From contig CAJYPK010000024.1 in the NCBI GenBank assembly GCA_913776615.1, forward strand, positions 62,001 to 126,000: a stretch of DNA of 64,000 nucleotides, given 5' to 3'. Below the pieces are notes generated by a model that was not told where the DNA came from, searched no databases, and saw only the letters and a list, made by a program, of their open reading frames with translations. Position 1 is the stretch's first letter; each line of letters opens with the position of its first letter. This document shows positions 17,032 to 25,262 of this stretch, one piece after another. A program made the translations under genes and the position numbers. The DNA is from an uncultured Hymenobacter sp. Lineage in GTDB: Bacteria > Bacteroidota > Bacteroidia > Cytophagales > Hymenobacteraceae.

Positions 17032-18528
17032 CTACGCCCCGCCCATCCTCCGCCCGAACAGGAAATACACCGGCAGGCCCAGCGCCACCAGCCCCAGGCC
17101 GTAGCGCGAGTACTCGGCCGTGTCGGGCGCAACGAGTAGGATAATGCAGAAGGCCGAGGCCAGCGCCACGTAGATGCCCGGCAGCACCGGGTAGCCCCAG
17201 GCGCGGTAGGGGCGGGGGGCGTCGGGCCGGGTGCGGCGCAGCACGAAAATGCCGATTATCGTGATGAGATAGAACAGGATAACCGAGAACATTACGTAGT
17301 TGAGCAATTGCCCGTAGCTGCCGCTCAGGCACAGCAGGCAGGCCCAGAGGCACTGCACCCACAGCGCCCGGCCGGGCACCCCGGCGCGGTTGAGCAGGGC
17401 CAGCGAGGGGAAGAACAGGCCGTCCTTGGCCATGGCGTAGTAGGCGCGGGCACCGCTCAGGATGATGCCGTTGTTGGCCCCGAAGGTGCTGAGCATGATG
17501 AGGATAGCCAGCACGTAAGCCCCGCCGGTGCCCATTACCGACTCGGCCACGGCGGTGGCCACGCGGTCGTCGGTGGCGTACTGAATGCCCCGGCCGGCCA
17601 GCGTGGTGGCTTCGGGCGAGCCCTTGAGGGGCAGCACCAGCAGGTACACCACGTTGATGAGGATGTAGAGCGTGGTCACGATGGCCGTACCGATGGCCAT
17701 GCTGCGCACCAGCGTGCGCTCGGGATTCTGAATTTCCTCGCCCGCAAAGCCGATGTTGTTCCACGAGTCGGACGAAAACAGCGAGCCGGTCATGGCCATG
17801 CCGATGCCGATAACCAGGCTGCCGAGGCCCAGCGGCACGGGGCCGCCCGCCACGCCCGGCGCGGGCGAGCGGGTGGCCGTCCAGAGGTCGTGGAAGTTGG
17901 CTTGTACCGCGTCGGCATTCAACCCCAGCAGCAGGCCAAACAGGATGAGCAGGGCCAGCGCCACCAGCTTGGTTGAGCTGAGTACGTTTTGAATGAGCTT
18001 ACCCGCCTGCACGCCGCGGGCGTTCACGGCCGTGATGGCCACGATGAGCACGATGGCCAGCAGCTGCACCGAGCTGAACGGAAACGGCCCGATATTAAAC
18101 AGCACGTTCTTAACCGAAAACCAGGGGAGCATAACCCCCGTGAACTTGGCAAAGGCCACGGCCACGGCCGCGATAACGCCGGTTTGAATGACCAGGAAGA
18201 GCGTCCAGCCGTACAAAAACGCCACCAGCTTGCCGAAGGCTTCGCGCAGGTACACGTACTGCCCGCCCACCTTCGGGAACATGGCCGCCAGCTCGCCGTA
18301 GCTGATGGCCCCGGCCATGGTAATGAGGCCCGTGAGCAGCCACACCACCAGCAGCCAGCCCGCCGAGCCTACCTGCCGGCTGATGTCGGCCGACACGAGG
18401 AAGATGCCCGAGCCGATCATGGAGCCCGTGACGAGCATGATGGAGTCGAAGAGCGTGAGCGCCCGCTTGAAGTGACCGGGCGAATCGGCACCGGCGGGGG
18501 TAGCAGAAGAGGGTAGGGAGTCGGCCAT
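17032..18528 (-). CDS. amino acid permease, APC superfamily
   Basis: A 498-residue, 12-helix transporter. The first helix has the APC signature (IMLVTGSMIGSGIFLV), and SYGELAAMFPKVGGQYVYLR is the conserved helix-2/3 segment. It matches the L-type (LAT) branch, commonly amino-acid exchangers or importers; the substrate cannot be assigned. The start ATG at 18528 is followed by a short Pro/Ser N-terminus. It diverges from the large anchored protein gene at 18612. Confidence 0.9.
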   Translation of the reverse strand: MADSLPSSATPAGADSPGHFKRALTLFDSIMLVTGSMIGSGIFLVSADISRQVGSAGWLLVVWLLTGLITMAGAISYGELAAMFPKVGGQYVYLREAFGKLVAFLYGWTLFLVIQTGVIAAVAVAFAKFTGVMLPWFSVKNVLFNIGPFPFSSVQLLAIVLIVAITAVNARGVQAGKLIQNVLSSTKLVALALLILFGLLLGLNADAVQANFHDLWTATRSPAPGVAGGPVPLGLGSLVIGIGMAMTGSLFSSDSWNNIGFAGEEIQNPERTLVRSMAIGTAIVTTLYILINVVYLLVLPLKGSPEATTLAGRGIQYATDDRVATAVAESVMGTGGAYVLAILIMLSTFGANNGIILSGARAYYAMAKDGLFFPSLALLNRAGVPGRALWVQCLWACLLCLSGSYGQLLNYVMFSVILFYLITIIGIFVLRRTRPDAPRPYRAWGYPVLPGIYVALASAFCIILLVAPDTAEYSRYGLGLVALGLPVYFLFGRRMGGA

Positions 18529-18611
18529 AAAAGACGAGGGCTAGGGGCAGTTTTTTGCCAAAGAAACGACCGGCGCGGCAAGCTCGGCGAGGCCGGGCTA
18601 TTTTTGCCCTC

Positions 18612-21407
18612 ATGTCCCGCAAGCTACTGGCCCTGCTGGGGGCGGCGCTGCTGTTGCTCTCGCTGGCCACCTACGTCTATTACCGGCGCACGCTGGCCGC
18701 CCGGCCCATCGACCCCTACGCCCTGGTGCCCGCCGACGCCGTGCTGGTGCTGGCCACCCGCGACCACGCCACGCTGGTGCAGCACTTGCAGGAAGCCGGC
18801 GTGTGGGACAACATCACGGGGACGCGCTACTTTCAGCAGGTAGCCGGCCCGCTGGCCCTGGCCGACAGCCTCGACAACGGCGGCCGGCCGGCCACCGCCA
18901 GCCCTGCCGTGGGCAGCCGCCCGCGGGGCCTGCTGGGCTTGCTAGGTAAAAAGCTCGTGCTGAGCTCGCTGCACATCACCGGGCCGGGGCAGGTCGATAT
19001 CCTGTACCAGATTCCGCTGGCCAGCGTGCGCGACTACCGCCAGGCCCGGGGCCTGCTCGAAACCCTGGGCCGCGACCCGCGCTATCAATTCAGCACCCGC
19101 GACTATGAGGGCTACGAGCTGCAAGAGCTGAGCGCCCAGGCTGGCGGCAAGCTCACGGTGCTCAACTACCGCAACCACTTGCTGCTGAGTACCCACGCCG
19201 CACTGGTTGAGGCCGTGGTGCATCGCCTCGACCACCTCGACGAGCCCACCGTGCGCGCCGGCTTCGGGGCCACCGACCTGCTGCGCCTGCGCGACGTCGA
19301 TGCCACGCTGCTCGTCAACTTCCGGCGCGTGCCGGCCCTGCTCGACGTGCTCTTTCAGCCCGGCACCCATACTCTGCTCGACCAGGCGCTGGCCCTGGCC
19401 CACGAAAGCCTGCTGGGTATCAAGTTCGGCCCCGGCCAGCTCACGCTCACCGGCTTTGCCAACCCCGAAACCGCCGCCAACTCGTGGCAGCAGCAGTTGC
19501 GCGGCCAGCCCGCCCAGTCGCTGCGCCCGCTGGCCGACGTGCTGCCCCTGCGCACGGCCCTGGCCATCGCCGTAGCCGGCCGGCTCGCCCCCGTGCCCGC
19601 CGCCGACACGGCCCGCGCCACCCGGGCGGCCCTCGACAGCCTGCGCGCCAGCCTGTTGCCCGGGGCCACGCTGGCCTACCTGGCCGCCCCCGCGCCCGGG
19701 CAGGCGCCCGCCTGCCTCACGCTGCTGCGCAGCCGGGCACCCGCCCGCACGGGCCAGTGGCTGGCCCGGCTGCGGCGGCTGGGCGGGGCCTCGCCCGCCT
19801 TCGGGCGGGTCGGGGCCTACGAGGTGTACGAGGCGGGATTCGCCGGCGCGGCGCTGCTGGGGCCGCTGGCCGCCACGACCCCGGGCGCGGCTAACGCCCC
19901 GCTAAGTTCAGCCTTAGTAAATAACTATCTGGTTCTGAGCGAAGGCGCAACCCTGCGCGCCTACCTGGCCGACGTGGGGGCCAAGCAGGTGTGGAGCCGC
20001 TCGGCGGCCCAGGTGGCGCTGTTGCAGCAAACCCAGCCGCTGGCCCGGCTCACCCTGCTGGTCGACGTGCGCCAGGGCTGGAACGCCCTGCTGGGCACCC
20101 TGGCCGAAGACCGCCGGGCGGGCCTGCTGCGCAACGAAAGCCTGTTCCGGCACTTCTCGCAGGCTGCCTGGCAGCTCGTGCCGCCCGAGCAGCCCGCCGA
20201 CGAGGCCCGGCCCGGCAGCCAGTACTTTGCCCAGCTGCTGCTGCGTCGCCCCGGCCAGGTCCTGGCCACCGATTCGGGGCCGGTGGGTAGCCGCGACCGC
20301 CTGCGCTTTGCGACCCCGCTGGCCGGGCAGCCGCTGCTGTTGCCCGCCGTACCCTCCGCCGATGGCAGCCTGGCCGCGCCCATCGTGCTGGCCGATTCGC
20401 TGGGCGTGCTGCGCCTGCTGCCCGCCGGCACCGCCGGCCTACCCTGGGCCGACTCGCTGCCCGGCCCCGTGGTAGCGGGGGCCGGCCCGGGCGGCGGCCT
20501 GCGCCTGCTGCGGGGCCGCTTGCTGCTGGCCACCGCCCACCGCATTCACTGGCTCAGCCCCGCCGACGGCAAAGAAGCCCCCGGGTTTCCGCTCAACCTG
20601 CCCGACTCGGTGACGGTGGCGGCCGTGGCGGCGGGTACCTCGCCGCGCCTGGTGGTGGCTACGGCCAGCCACGACTTATTACTGTTTGACACCAACGGCC
20701 GCCGCTACCCCGGCTGGCCCCGCCGCCTCGAAGCGCCGCTGGCCGGGCCGCCCGTGCTGCTCACCGTGGGCGGGCGCGACGTGGTCGTCGTGGCCCTGCG
20801 CAACGGCTATGTCTATGCCTTCGATCAGGCGGGCGGGCGCTACCCCGGCTTCCCGGTGAGTGCCGGGGCGCGGCTCGACGGGCCGGTGCTGGCCACGGCC
20901 GGCCCCACGCTGGTGCGCAGCCAGCTGCGGGTGGTCAACCAGCACGGCGAGCTGCTGACCATCTCCCTGAGCGGCGACATCACGGCCCGGCGGCGGGTAG
21001 CTACCTGGAGCCGCACTGCCAGCTTCCGGTTGGTGCCCGAATCGAACGGCCGCGCTGGCTCTTACGTGATTGTGCGGCAGGATGGGGGCCAGCTCGACGT
21101 ATTCGGCCCCGCCGGGGTGGCCCCGCTGCTGAGTCGCCAGTTGCTTACTTCGGGCGACAAGCCCGTGCAGTGGTTTGATTTCGGGGCCGACCGCCAGGTG
21201 CTGGCCCTCACCGAGCCGCTGCCCGGCCAAGTGGCGTTGTTCGACGGCCAGGGCCGCCCGCTGGGGGCCGGGGCGGGTAGTCCCTCGCCGGCTGGCACCT
21301 GGCCCAGCACCGGTACGGGCGTGGCCCTGCGCTACGAAGCGGCCCGCCAGCGCTACCTGCTGCTGCGCCTCGTGCGCCGCGAGTTGCACCGCGATGAGGT
21401 GCGCTGA
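18612..21407 (+). CDS. large membrane-anchored periplasmic protein, DUF3352-like plus beta-propeller-like end
   Basis: A 931-residue protein. ATG 18612 gives a single N-terminal membrane anchor (LLALLGAALLLLSLATYVYY). Residues ~40-560 resemble DUF3352-type proteins: ALVPADAVLVLATRDHATL near the start, a repeated hydrophobic/alternating layout and no catalytic motif. Residues ~590-900 look like propeller blades, with the motif PGFP/PGWP recurring three times (KEAPGFPLNL, RRYPGWPRRL, GRYPGFPVSA). Function is unknown; an envelope scaffold or sensor would fit. It has no T9SS sorting domain. The GC content and Leu/Ala richness are extreme even for this genome. Confidence 0.75.
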   Translation: MSRKLLALLGAALLLLSLATYVYYRRTLAARPIDPYALVPADAVLVLATRDHATLVQHLQEAGVWDNITGTRYFQQVAGPLALADSLDNGGRPATASPAVGSRPRGLLGLLGKKLVLSSLHITGPGQVDILYQIPLASVRDYRQARGLLETLGRDPRYQFSTRDYEGYELQELSAQAGGKLTVLNYRNHLLLSTHAALVEAVVHRLDHLDEPTVRAGFGATDLLRLRDVDATLLVNFRRVPALLDVLFQPGTHTLLDQALALAHESLLGIKFGPGQLTLTGFANPETAANSWQQQLRGQPAQSLRPLADVLPLRTALAIAVAGRLAPVPAADTARATRAALDSLRASLLPGATLAYLAAPAPGQAPACLTLLRSRAPARTGQWLARLRRLGGASPAFGRVGAYEVYEAGFAGAALLGPLAATTPGAANAPLSSALVNNYLVLSEGATLRAYLADVGAKQVWSRSAAQVALLQQTQPLARLTLLVDVRQGWNALLGTLAEDRRAGLLRNESLFRHFSQAAWQLVPPEQPADEARPGSQYFAQLLLRRPGQVLATDSGPVGSRDRLRFATPLAGQPLLLPAVPSADGSLAAPIVLADSLGVLRLLPAGTAGLPWADSLPGPVVAGAGPGGGLRLLRGRLLLATAHRIHWLSPADGKEAPGFPLNLPDSVTVAAVAAGTSPRLVVATASHDLLLFDTNGRRYPGWPRRLEAPLAGPPVLLTVGGRDVVVVALRNGYVYAFDQAGGRYPGFPVSAGARLDGPVLATAGPTLVRSQLRVVNQHGELLTISLSGDITARRRVATWSRTASFRLVPESNGRAGSYVIVRQDGGQLDVFGPAGVAPLLSRQLLTSGDKPVQWFDFGADRQVLALTEPLPGQVALFDGQGRPLGAGAGSPSPAGTWPSTGTGVALRYEAARQRYLLLRLVRRELHRDEVR

Positions 21408-21470
21408 GGAAAAGCGAGCAGTAGCGATTGTGCCAGCGCAGTTTCCAAATTAGTGTACACCTTTTAGGTT

Positions 21471-21547
21471 GAATTAAAAATGAGGAATTAAAAATTTGCA
21501 GATTAATGGTTTACTCTTTTTAATTTCTCATTTTTGATTTTTAATTC
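21471..21547. repeat. Family H AT-rich inverted repeat, copy 1
   Basis: Left arm GAATTAAAAATGAGGAATTA and right arm ending TTTTTGATTTTTAATTC are complementary. It lies in the 303-base gap after the anchored-protein gene. A second copy is at 43680-43762. No gene is seen in the gap. Confidence 0.8.
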
Positions 21548-21710
21548 TGTGGAGGAAAGTGAAAACCGCTCTAGGTATGCCCGCGATCAGCGGGTTTTAC
21601 TGGTGGGTTAAAGTTTTTGATTAGATAAGATATTCATTATCAAAACACAATAAGGCGGGTCTATTTGTGGGAGTTTATCAGTAGCCGGCTACTGTCACCC
21701 ATTTCTCAGT

Positions 21711-22136
21711 ATGATGCGCTCCCGTTCGCGTTTCCTTTTTAGCCAGCCCCTGGGGCTGATTGGAGTGCTGGCTGCCAGCTTGTTAGCTGGCTCCGCTTCA
21801 GCCCAGCGCCCGGCTCGCACCTTTACGCAGGCCGATAACGGCCGCCGCTACTCGTTGAAGCGGGGACAAGCGTTGGGCTTGCGACTGCCCAGCAACCCGA
21901 GCACGGGCTACGGCTGGCAGTTTGTGGGGGCAAAACCCCCGCAATTGCAAATAACCGATAGCAGCTACCAATCTGCGCCGGCGGCGCGGGGCCTGGTGGG
22001 TAGCGGAGGCACCCAGTACTGGCAGTTTACGGCCCGGCGGCCGGGTACCGCCGTACTGCGGCTGGCCTACCACCGGGCGTGGGAAAAGCTCACCCCGGCC
22101 GATAAGCGCTACACCCTGACGTTGGTCATTCGGTAA
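21711..22136 (+). CDS. chagasin-type cysteine protease inhibitor (I42)
   Basis: A 141-residue exported protein with a signal peptide ending SASA. The mature ~105 residues show the three inhibitory loops of chagasin: NPSTGYGW (residues 62-69), GSGGTQ (97-102) and HRAWE (121-125, in place of RPW/F). It is predicted to inhibit papain-like cysteine proteases in the periplasm or outside the cell, either the host's own or those of competitors or predators. Length matches the family. It is convergent with the LuxR-type regulator gene, with 25 bases between. Confidence 0.88.
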   Translation: MMRSRSRFLFSQPLGLIGVLAASLLAGSASAQRPARTFTQADNGRRYSLKRGQALGLRLPSNPSTGYGWQFVGAKPPQLQITDSSYQSAPAARGLVGSGGTQYWQFTARRPGTAVLRLAYHRAWEKLTPADKRYTLTLVIR

Positions 22137-22161
22137 GCGCCTGCGCGGTTAGCCGAAGGTA

Positions 22162-22791
22162 TCAAATCATGCCGTGGTAGGCGGCGTACTTGATGAGCAT
22201 AGCCGTGTTAGGTACCGCGAACTTAGTGAGTAGATTACGGCGGTGCGTCTCGATGGTGAAGTTGCTGACAAAAAGCTTTTCGGCCATCTGCTGGCTCGTC
22301 AGCCCATTGGCAATGAAAAGCAGCACTTCCTTTTCGCGGCGGGTCAGGACGGGCGCTACCACGCTATCGCTGGCCTCGGTTTGGAGCAGCAACTCCTGCA
22401 TTTCTTCGCTGAGAAACTTCTTGCCCGCGCACACCTTGGTGAGGGCTTCGGAAAGCTCTTCGGGGAGCGCGTTCTTCAGGACGTAGCCCGCGGCCCCGGC
22501 TTGCAGCATGCGGAGCAGGTAGCTGCGCTCACTAAGCGTAGTGAGCGCTACCACGTGCAAGCCAGGCTGCTCAGCCAGCAAGTGCCGACACACGTCAATA
22601 CCGTTGCCGTCGGGCAGGTTCAGGTCGAGCAATACCACGTGGGGCCGGGAGTGGCGGGCCAGCTGATACGCCTCGGCCGCCGTAGTGGCGCAGCCCACCA
22701 CCGTAACGCGGGGCAGCGGAGCCAGCAGCACGCGCAGGCCCTCCAATACAATGCGATGATCATCGACCAGTAAAACGCGGATAGCTTCCAT
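22162..22791 (-). CDS. LuxR/NarL family response regulator
   Basis: A 209-residue regulator. The receiver domain starts IRVLLVDDHRIVLEGLR, with acidic pocket D10/D11 and phosphoacceptor D56 in VVLLDLNLPDG. The C-terminal LuxR HTH is LTRREKEVLLFIANGLTSQQ followed by a recognition helix in VSNFTIETHR. It is the second gene of a kinase-regulator operon, starting 8 bases after the kinase stop. A palindromic site upstream of the kinase (24974-25000) is a candidate binding site. Confidence 0.95.
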   Translation of the reverse strand: MEAIRVLLVDDHRIVLEGLRVLLAPLPRVTVVGCATTAAEAYQLARHSRPHVVLLDLNLPDGNGIDVCRHLLAEQPGLHVVALTTLSERSYLLRMLQAGAAGYVLKNALPEELSEALTKVCAGKKFLSEEMQELLLQTEASDSVVAPVLTRREKEVLLFIANGLTSQQMAEKLFVSNFTIETHRRNLLTKFAVPNTAMLIKYAAYHGMI

Positions 22792-22799
22792 GAAAAGAA

Positions 22800-24758
22800 T
22801 TAAGCTTCGGGTAGGGAAAATTCGATGGTGACGGTAGTGCCCTGGCCAGGGCCGGAAAGTATTTCGAGCGTGCCGCGTAGGTAATCGACCCGGGCCTGAA
22901 TACTGTGTAAGCCGACGCCGGAGTGCGTTGCGCCGGGCTCAAACCCCTGGCCGTCATCCTCGACCACCAATTGGATGTGCGGCCCGGTGCGCACCAGCTG
23001 CACAATAACCTGGCCGGCATTGGCGTGCTTGCGAACATTGTGCAGCAGCTCCTGCACCAGGCGATACACCACGACTTCGACGCGCTGGGGCAGGCGCTCC
23101 GTTAGGCCGTAGGCTTGAAACTGCACGCGCGGGCGCTGGCCGTGGCTGAGTGCGTCGCACACATCCTGCAGGGCGGGTACCAGGCCAAACTGCTGGAGCG
23201 CCTCGGGCATCATGTCGCGGGCTACCCGGCGCAGCTCGCCGGTAGCGTTGTCGAGATGGTGCAGCGCCCGGCCAAACAGCTGGGCGCTGGCCCCGGGCAG
23301 GGCCAGGCCCGCGCGCACGGTGCCCAGGTAGTACTTAACGGTAGAGAGCATCCCGCCCAGGCCGTCGTGCAAGTCGCGGGCCAGGCGGCGGCGCTCCTCA
23401 TCCTGCCCGCGCAACATGGCTTCGAGGGCCAGGCGCTGTCGTTCCTGCTCCAGCTCCTCAATTTTGCGCGTCTGCATGGCCTGCTGCTGCACGGCCAGCT
23501 TCTGCCGGGCGTGCAACGCCGCGTAGCCCAGGCCCAGCGCGCCGAGTAAGGCCAGCGCCGTGTAGTTGAGCGTGGTACGCCGTTGGAGCTCTTGCTGCTG
23601 CGCGGCTTGCCGCGCCCGCAGGAGCCGGATTTCCTGTTGCTGGTGGCGCGTACGGTAGCGCGTTTCGAGCTGCAAAATTGTGCGTTTGGTTTGCTCGCTT
23701 TCCAGCCGGCTTTCAACAGCTTTGAGTTGTTTGAAATAAGCCAGCACCGCCGGGGCGTGCCGGGCGCCCTGCGCTTCCTCCTGCTCCGCGAGCAAATCCA
23801 GCAGCGTGGCCTGCAAGGGCAGATTTTGCTGGGCGCGGGCCAGGCGCAGGCCCTGGTGCAGGTAGGCGCTGGCCGCGCGGTAGTTGCCGAGCTGGCGGGC
23901 CGTGCGGCCCAGGGCCAACAACATATCCGCGACGTGCTTGGCATTGCCCTGCTGCTGCACGGCCGCCAGGGCGGCCCGGAAGCTGGCCTGCGCCCGTTGA
24001 TACTGCTTGGTTTCGAAGAAATAGATGCCGCGAGCCCGCTCGTAGGCTGCCTGGTGATACTTGGCCTGGGGCAGGGCGAGGATGTGCCGGGCCTGCTCCA
24101 GGTAGCGCCAGGCCTCCTGGGGCTGCCGCTGCTCTAGCAGCAAGAGCGCCAGGCCCGCGTAGGGCGATAGCAGCTGCTCCGGGTGTTGCAGGGGCTGCGC
24201 CCGAAGGGCAATGCTGCGTTGCAGGTAGGCTAGCTGCTGCGGGCGCTGGTCCAGCTCGCCGAAGCAGTTGGCCAGGTTATAGTAGAGCACGAGCAAGGCG
24301 TCGTAATTACGCGTAGCGGTGATGTAGTCCGCGGCCCGCAGGTAGGCTACTATACTCTGCTGCGCGTGGCCTTGCTCGCGCTCGGCCACGCCAATGCAAT
24401 TAGCTACGATGCCCAGGTTGCTTTGCAGGCGCGGGGTCGGATGCGTGCGGTAGCGGGCGGTGAAAAGCTGCTCGGCCCGATGATACAGGCGGAGGGCGGC
24501 CGGGTAGTGGCCGCGGTCGGCCTGCAACTGCCCTAATAGGAGATAAGCACCCCCCACGCCCTCCGTAAAGCCCAGCGCCTGGCTGCGCGCCAGGGCCTGC
24601 CGGATGCGCCGACCAGCCTGGGCGGTGTCGGTGTGCAGGGCGGCCTGCCCGCTCTTTAGAGCCTGCCACGCGGCTTCGGTAGCGGGGCTGCCGGGGCCGG
24701 CCGCCCTGGCTAGCAAGGGGCCAGCCAGCAACAGTAGGCGCACAAAAGCAGCTAACAT
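22800..24758 (-). CDS. TPR-containing sensor histidine kinase (HisKA_3/NarX type)
   Basis: A 652-residue kinase with a signal peptide (MLAAFVRLLLLAGPLLARAA), an exported domain of about ten TPR-like helical pairs (e.g. AYLLLGQLQADRGHYPAALR), one membrane segment (LALLGALGLGYAAL) and a cytoplasmic coiled coil. The H-box is RRRLARDLHDGLGG; the ATPase has YRLVQELLHNVRKHA (N-box) and VVEDDGQGFEPG. A start 24 bases upstream is possible. It phosphorylates the downstream LuxR-type regulator. The periplasmic TPR domain points to a protein or peptide signal. It is the usual Bacteroidota architecture. Confidence 0.93.
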   Translation of the reverse strand: MLAAFVRLLLLAGPLLARAAGPGSPATEAAWQALKSGQAALHTDTAQAGRRIRQALARSQALGFTEGVGGAYLLLGQLQADRGHYPAALRLYHRAEQLFTARYRTHPTPRLQSNLGIVANCIGVAEREQGHAQQSIVAYLRAADYITATRNYDALLVLYYNLANCFGELDQRPQQLAYLQRSIALRAQPLQHPEQLLSPYAGLALLLLEQRQPQEAWRYLEQARHILALPQAKYHQAAYERARGIYFFETKQYQRAQASFRAALAAVQQQGNAKHVADMLLALGRTARQLGNYRAASAYLHQGLRLARAQQNLPLQATLLDLLAEQEEAQGARHAPAVLAYFKQLKAVESRLESEQTKRTILQLETRYRTRHQQQEIRLLRARQAAQQQELQRRTTLNYTALALLGALGLGYAALHARQKLAVQQQAMQTRKIEELEQERQRLALEAMLRGQDEERRRLARDLHDGLGGMLSTVKYYLGTVRAGLALPGASAQLFGRALHHLDNATGELRRVARDMMPEALQQFGLVPALQDVCDALSHGQRPRVQFQAYGLTERLPQRVEVVVYRLVQELLHNVRKHANAGQVIVQLVRTGPHIQLVVEDDGQGFEPGATHSGVGLHSIQARVDYLRGTLEILSGPGQGTTVTIEFSLPEA

Positions 24759-24973
24759 AGACGTAATGGATGGGCTTACCACCTTGAAAATACAGCCCGG
24801 CCGGAACCATCTTCATCCGTCATAGAAAAATACTAGAAAACCAGTAAAAAATAAACCCCGGTTTTCTGGTATTGTCGCTGAATTTGAGCTGCCCATAGCT
24901 TTGTGCAATCCAGTTTCCCACCCACTGCTACTGGCTCGCACGCGAGTAGGCCCGGCTCGAGTAAAGGTAAATG

Positions 24974-25000
24974 CATGTAATATGTAATTTATATTACATG
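24974..25000. promoter_or_regulatory. palindromic operator candidate
   Basis: CATGTAATA and TATTACATG are perfectly inverted with 9 bases between, in an AT-rich patch of the 504-base gap between the divergent kinase (start 24758) and the T9SS cargo gene (start 25263). Symmetric sites of this size suit a dimeric LuxR-type regulator. The rest of the gap shows no convincing gene. Confidence 0.55.
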
Positions 25001-25262
25001 AATAGCCAGGCCGCCCGGTGATACAGCGGCGAGCTCTCTGGCGCTGCGAAGTATAGGTTTTGTGCATTCCGGCACGATGAATTATTGCGGTAGACGCCAG
25101 CCTGATGAGGCAAGGGCGCATGATCATACTTCCTGCTCACGCCCCTGGCGATGGGCAAGGCCCCGGCCCGTCGCCGCCTACCACGCACACGTTTAGCTAC
25201 ATCCGAACTCAAGCGTCCAGCCTCGGCGGAGCGTGAGCAATCTTCCCTAACTCACTTTTTCA

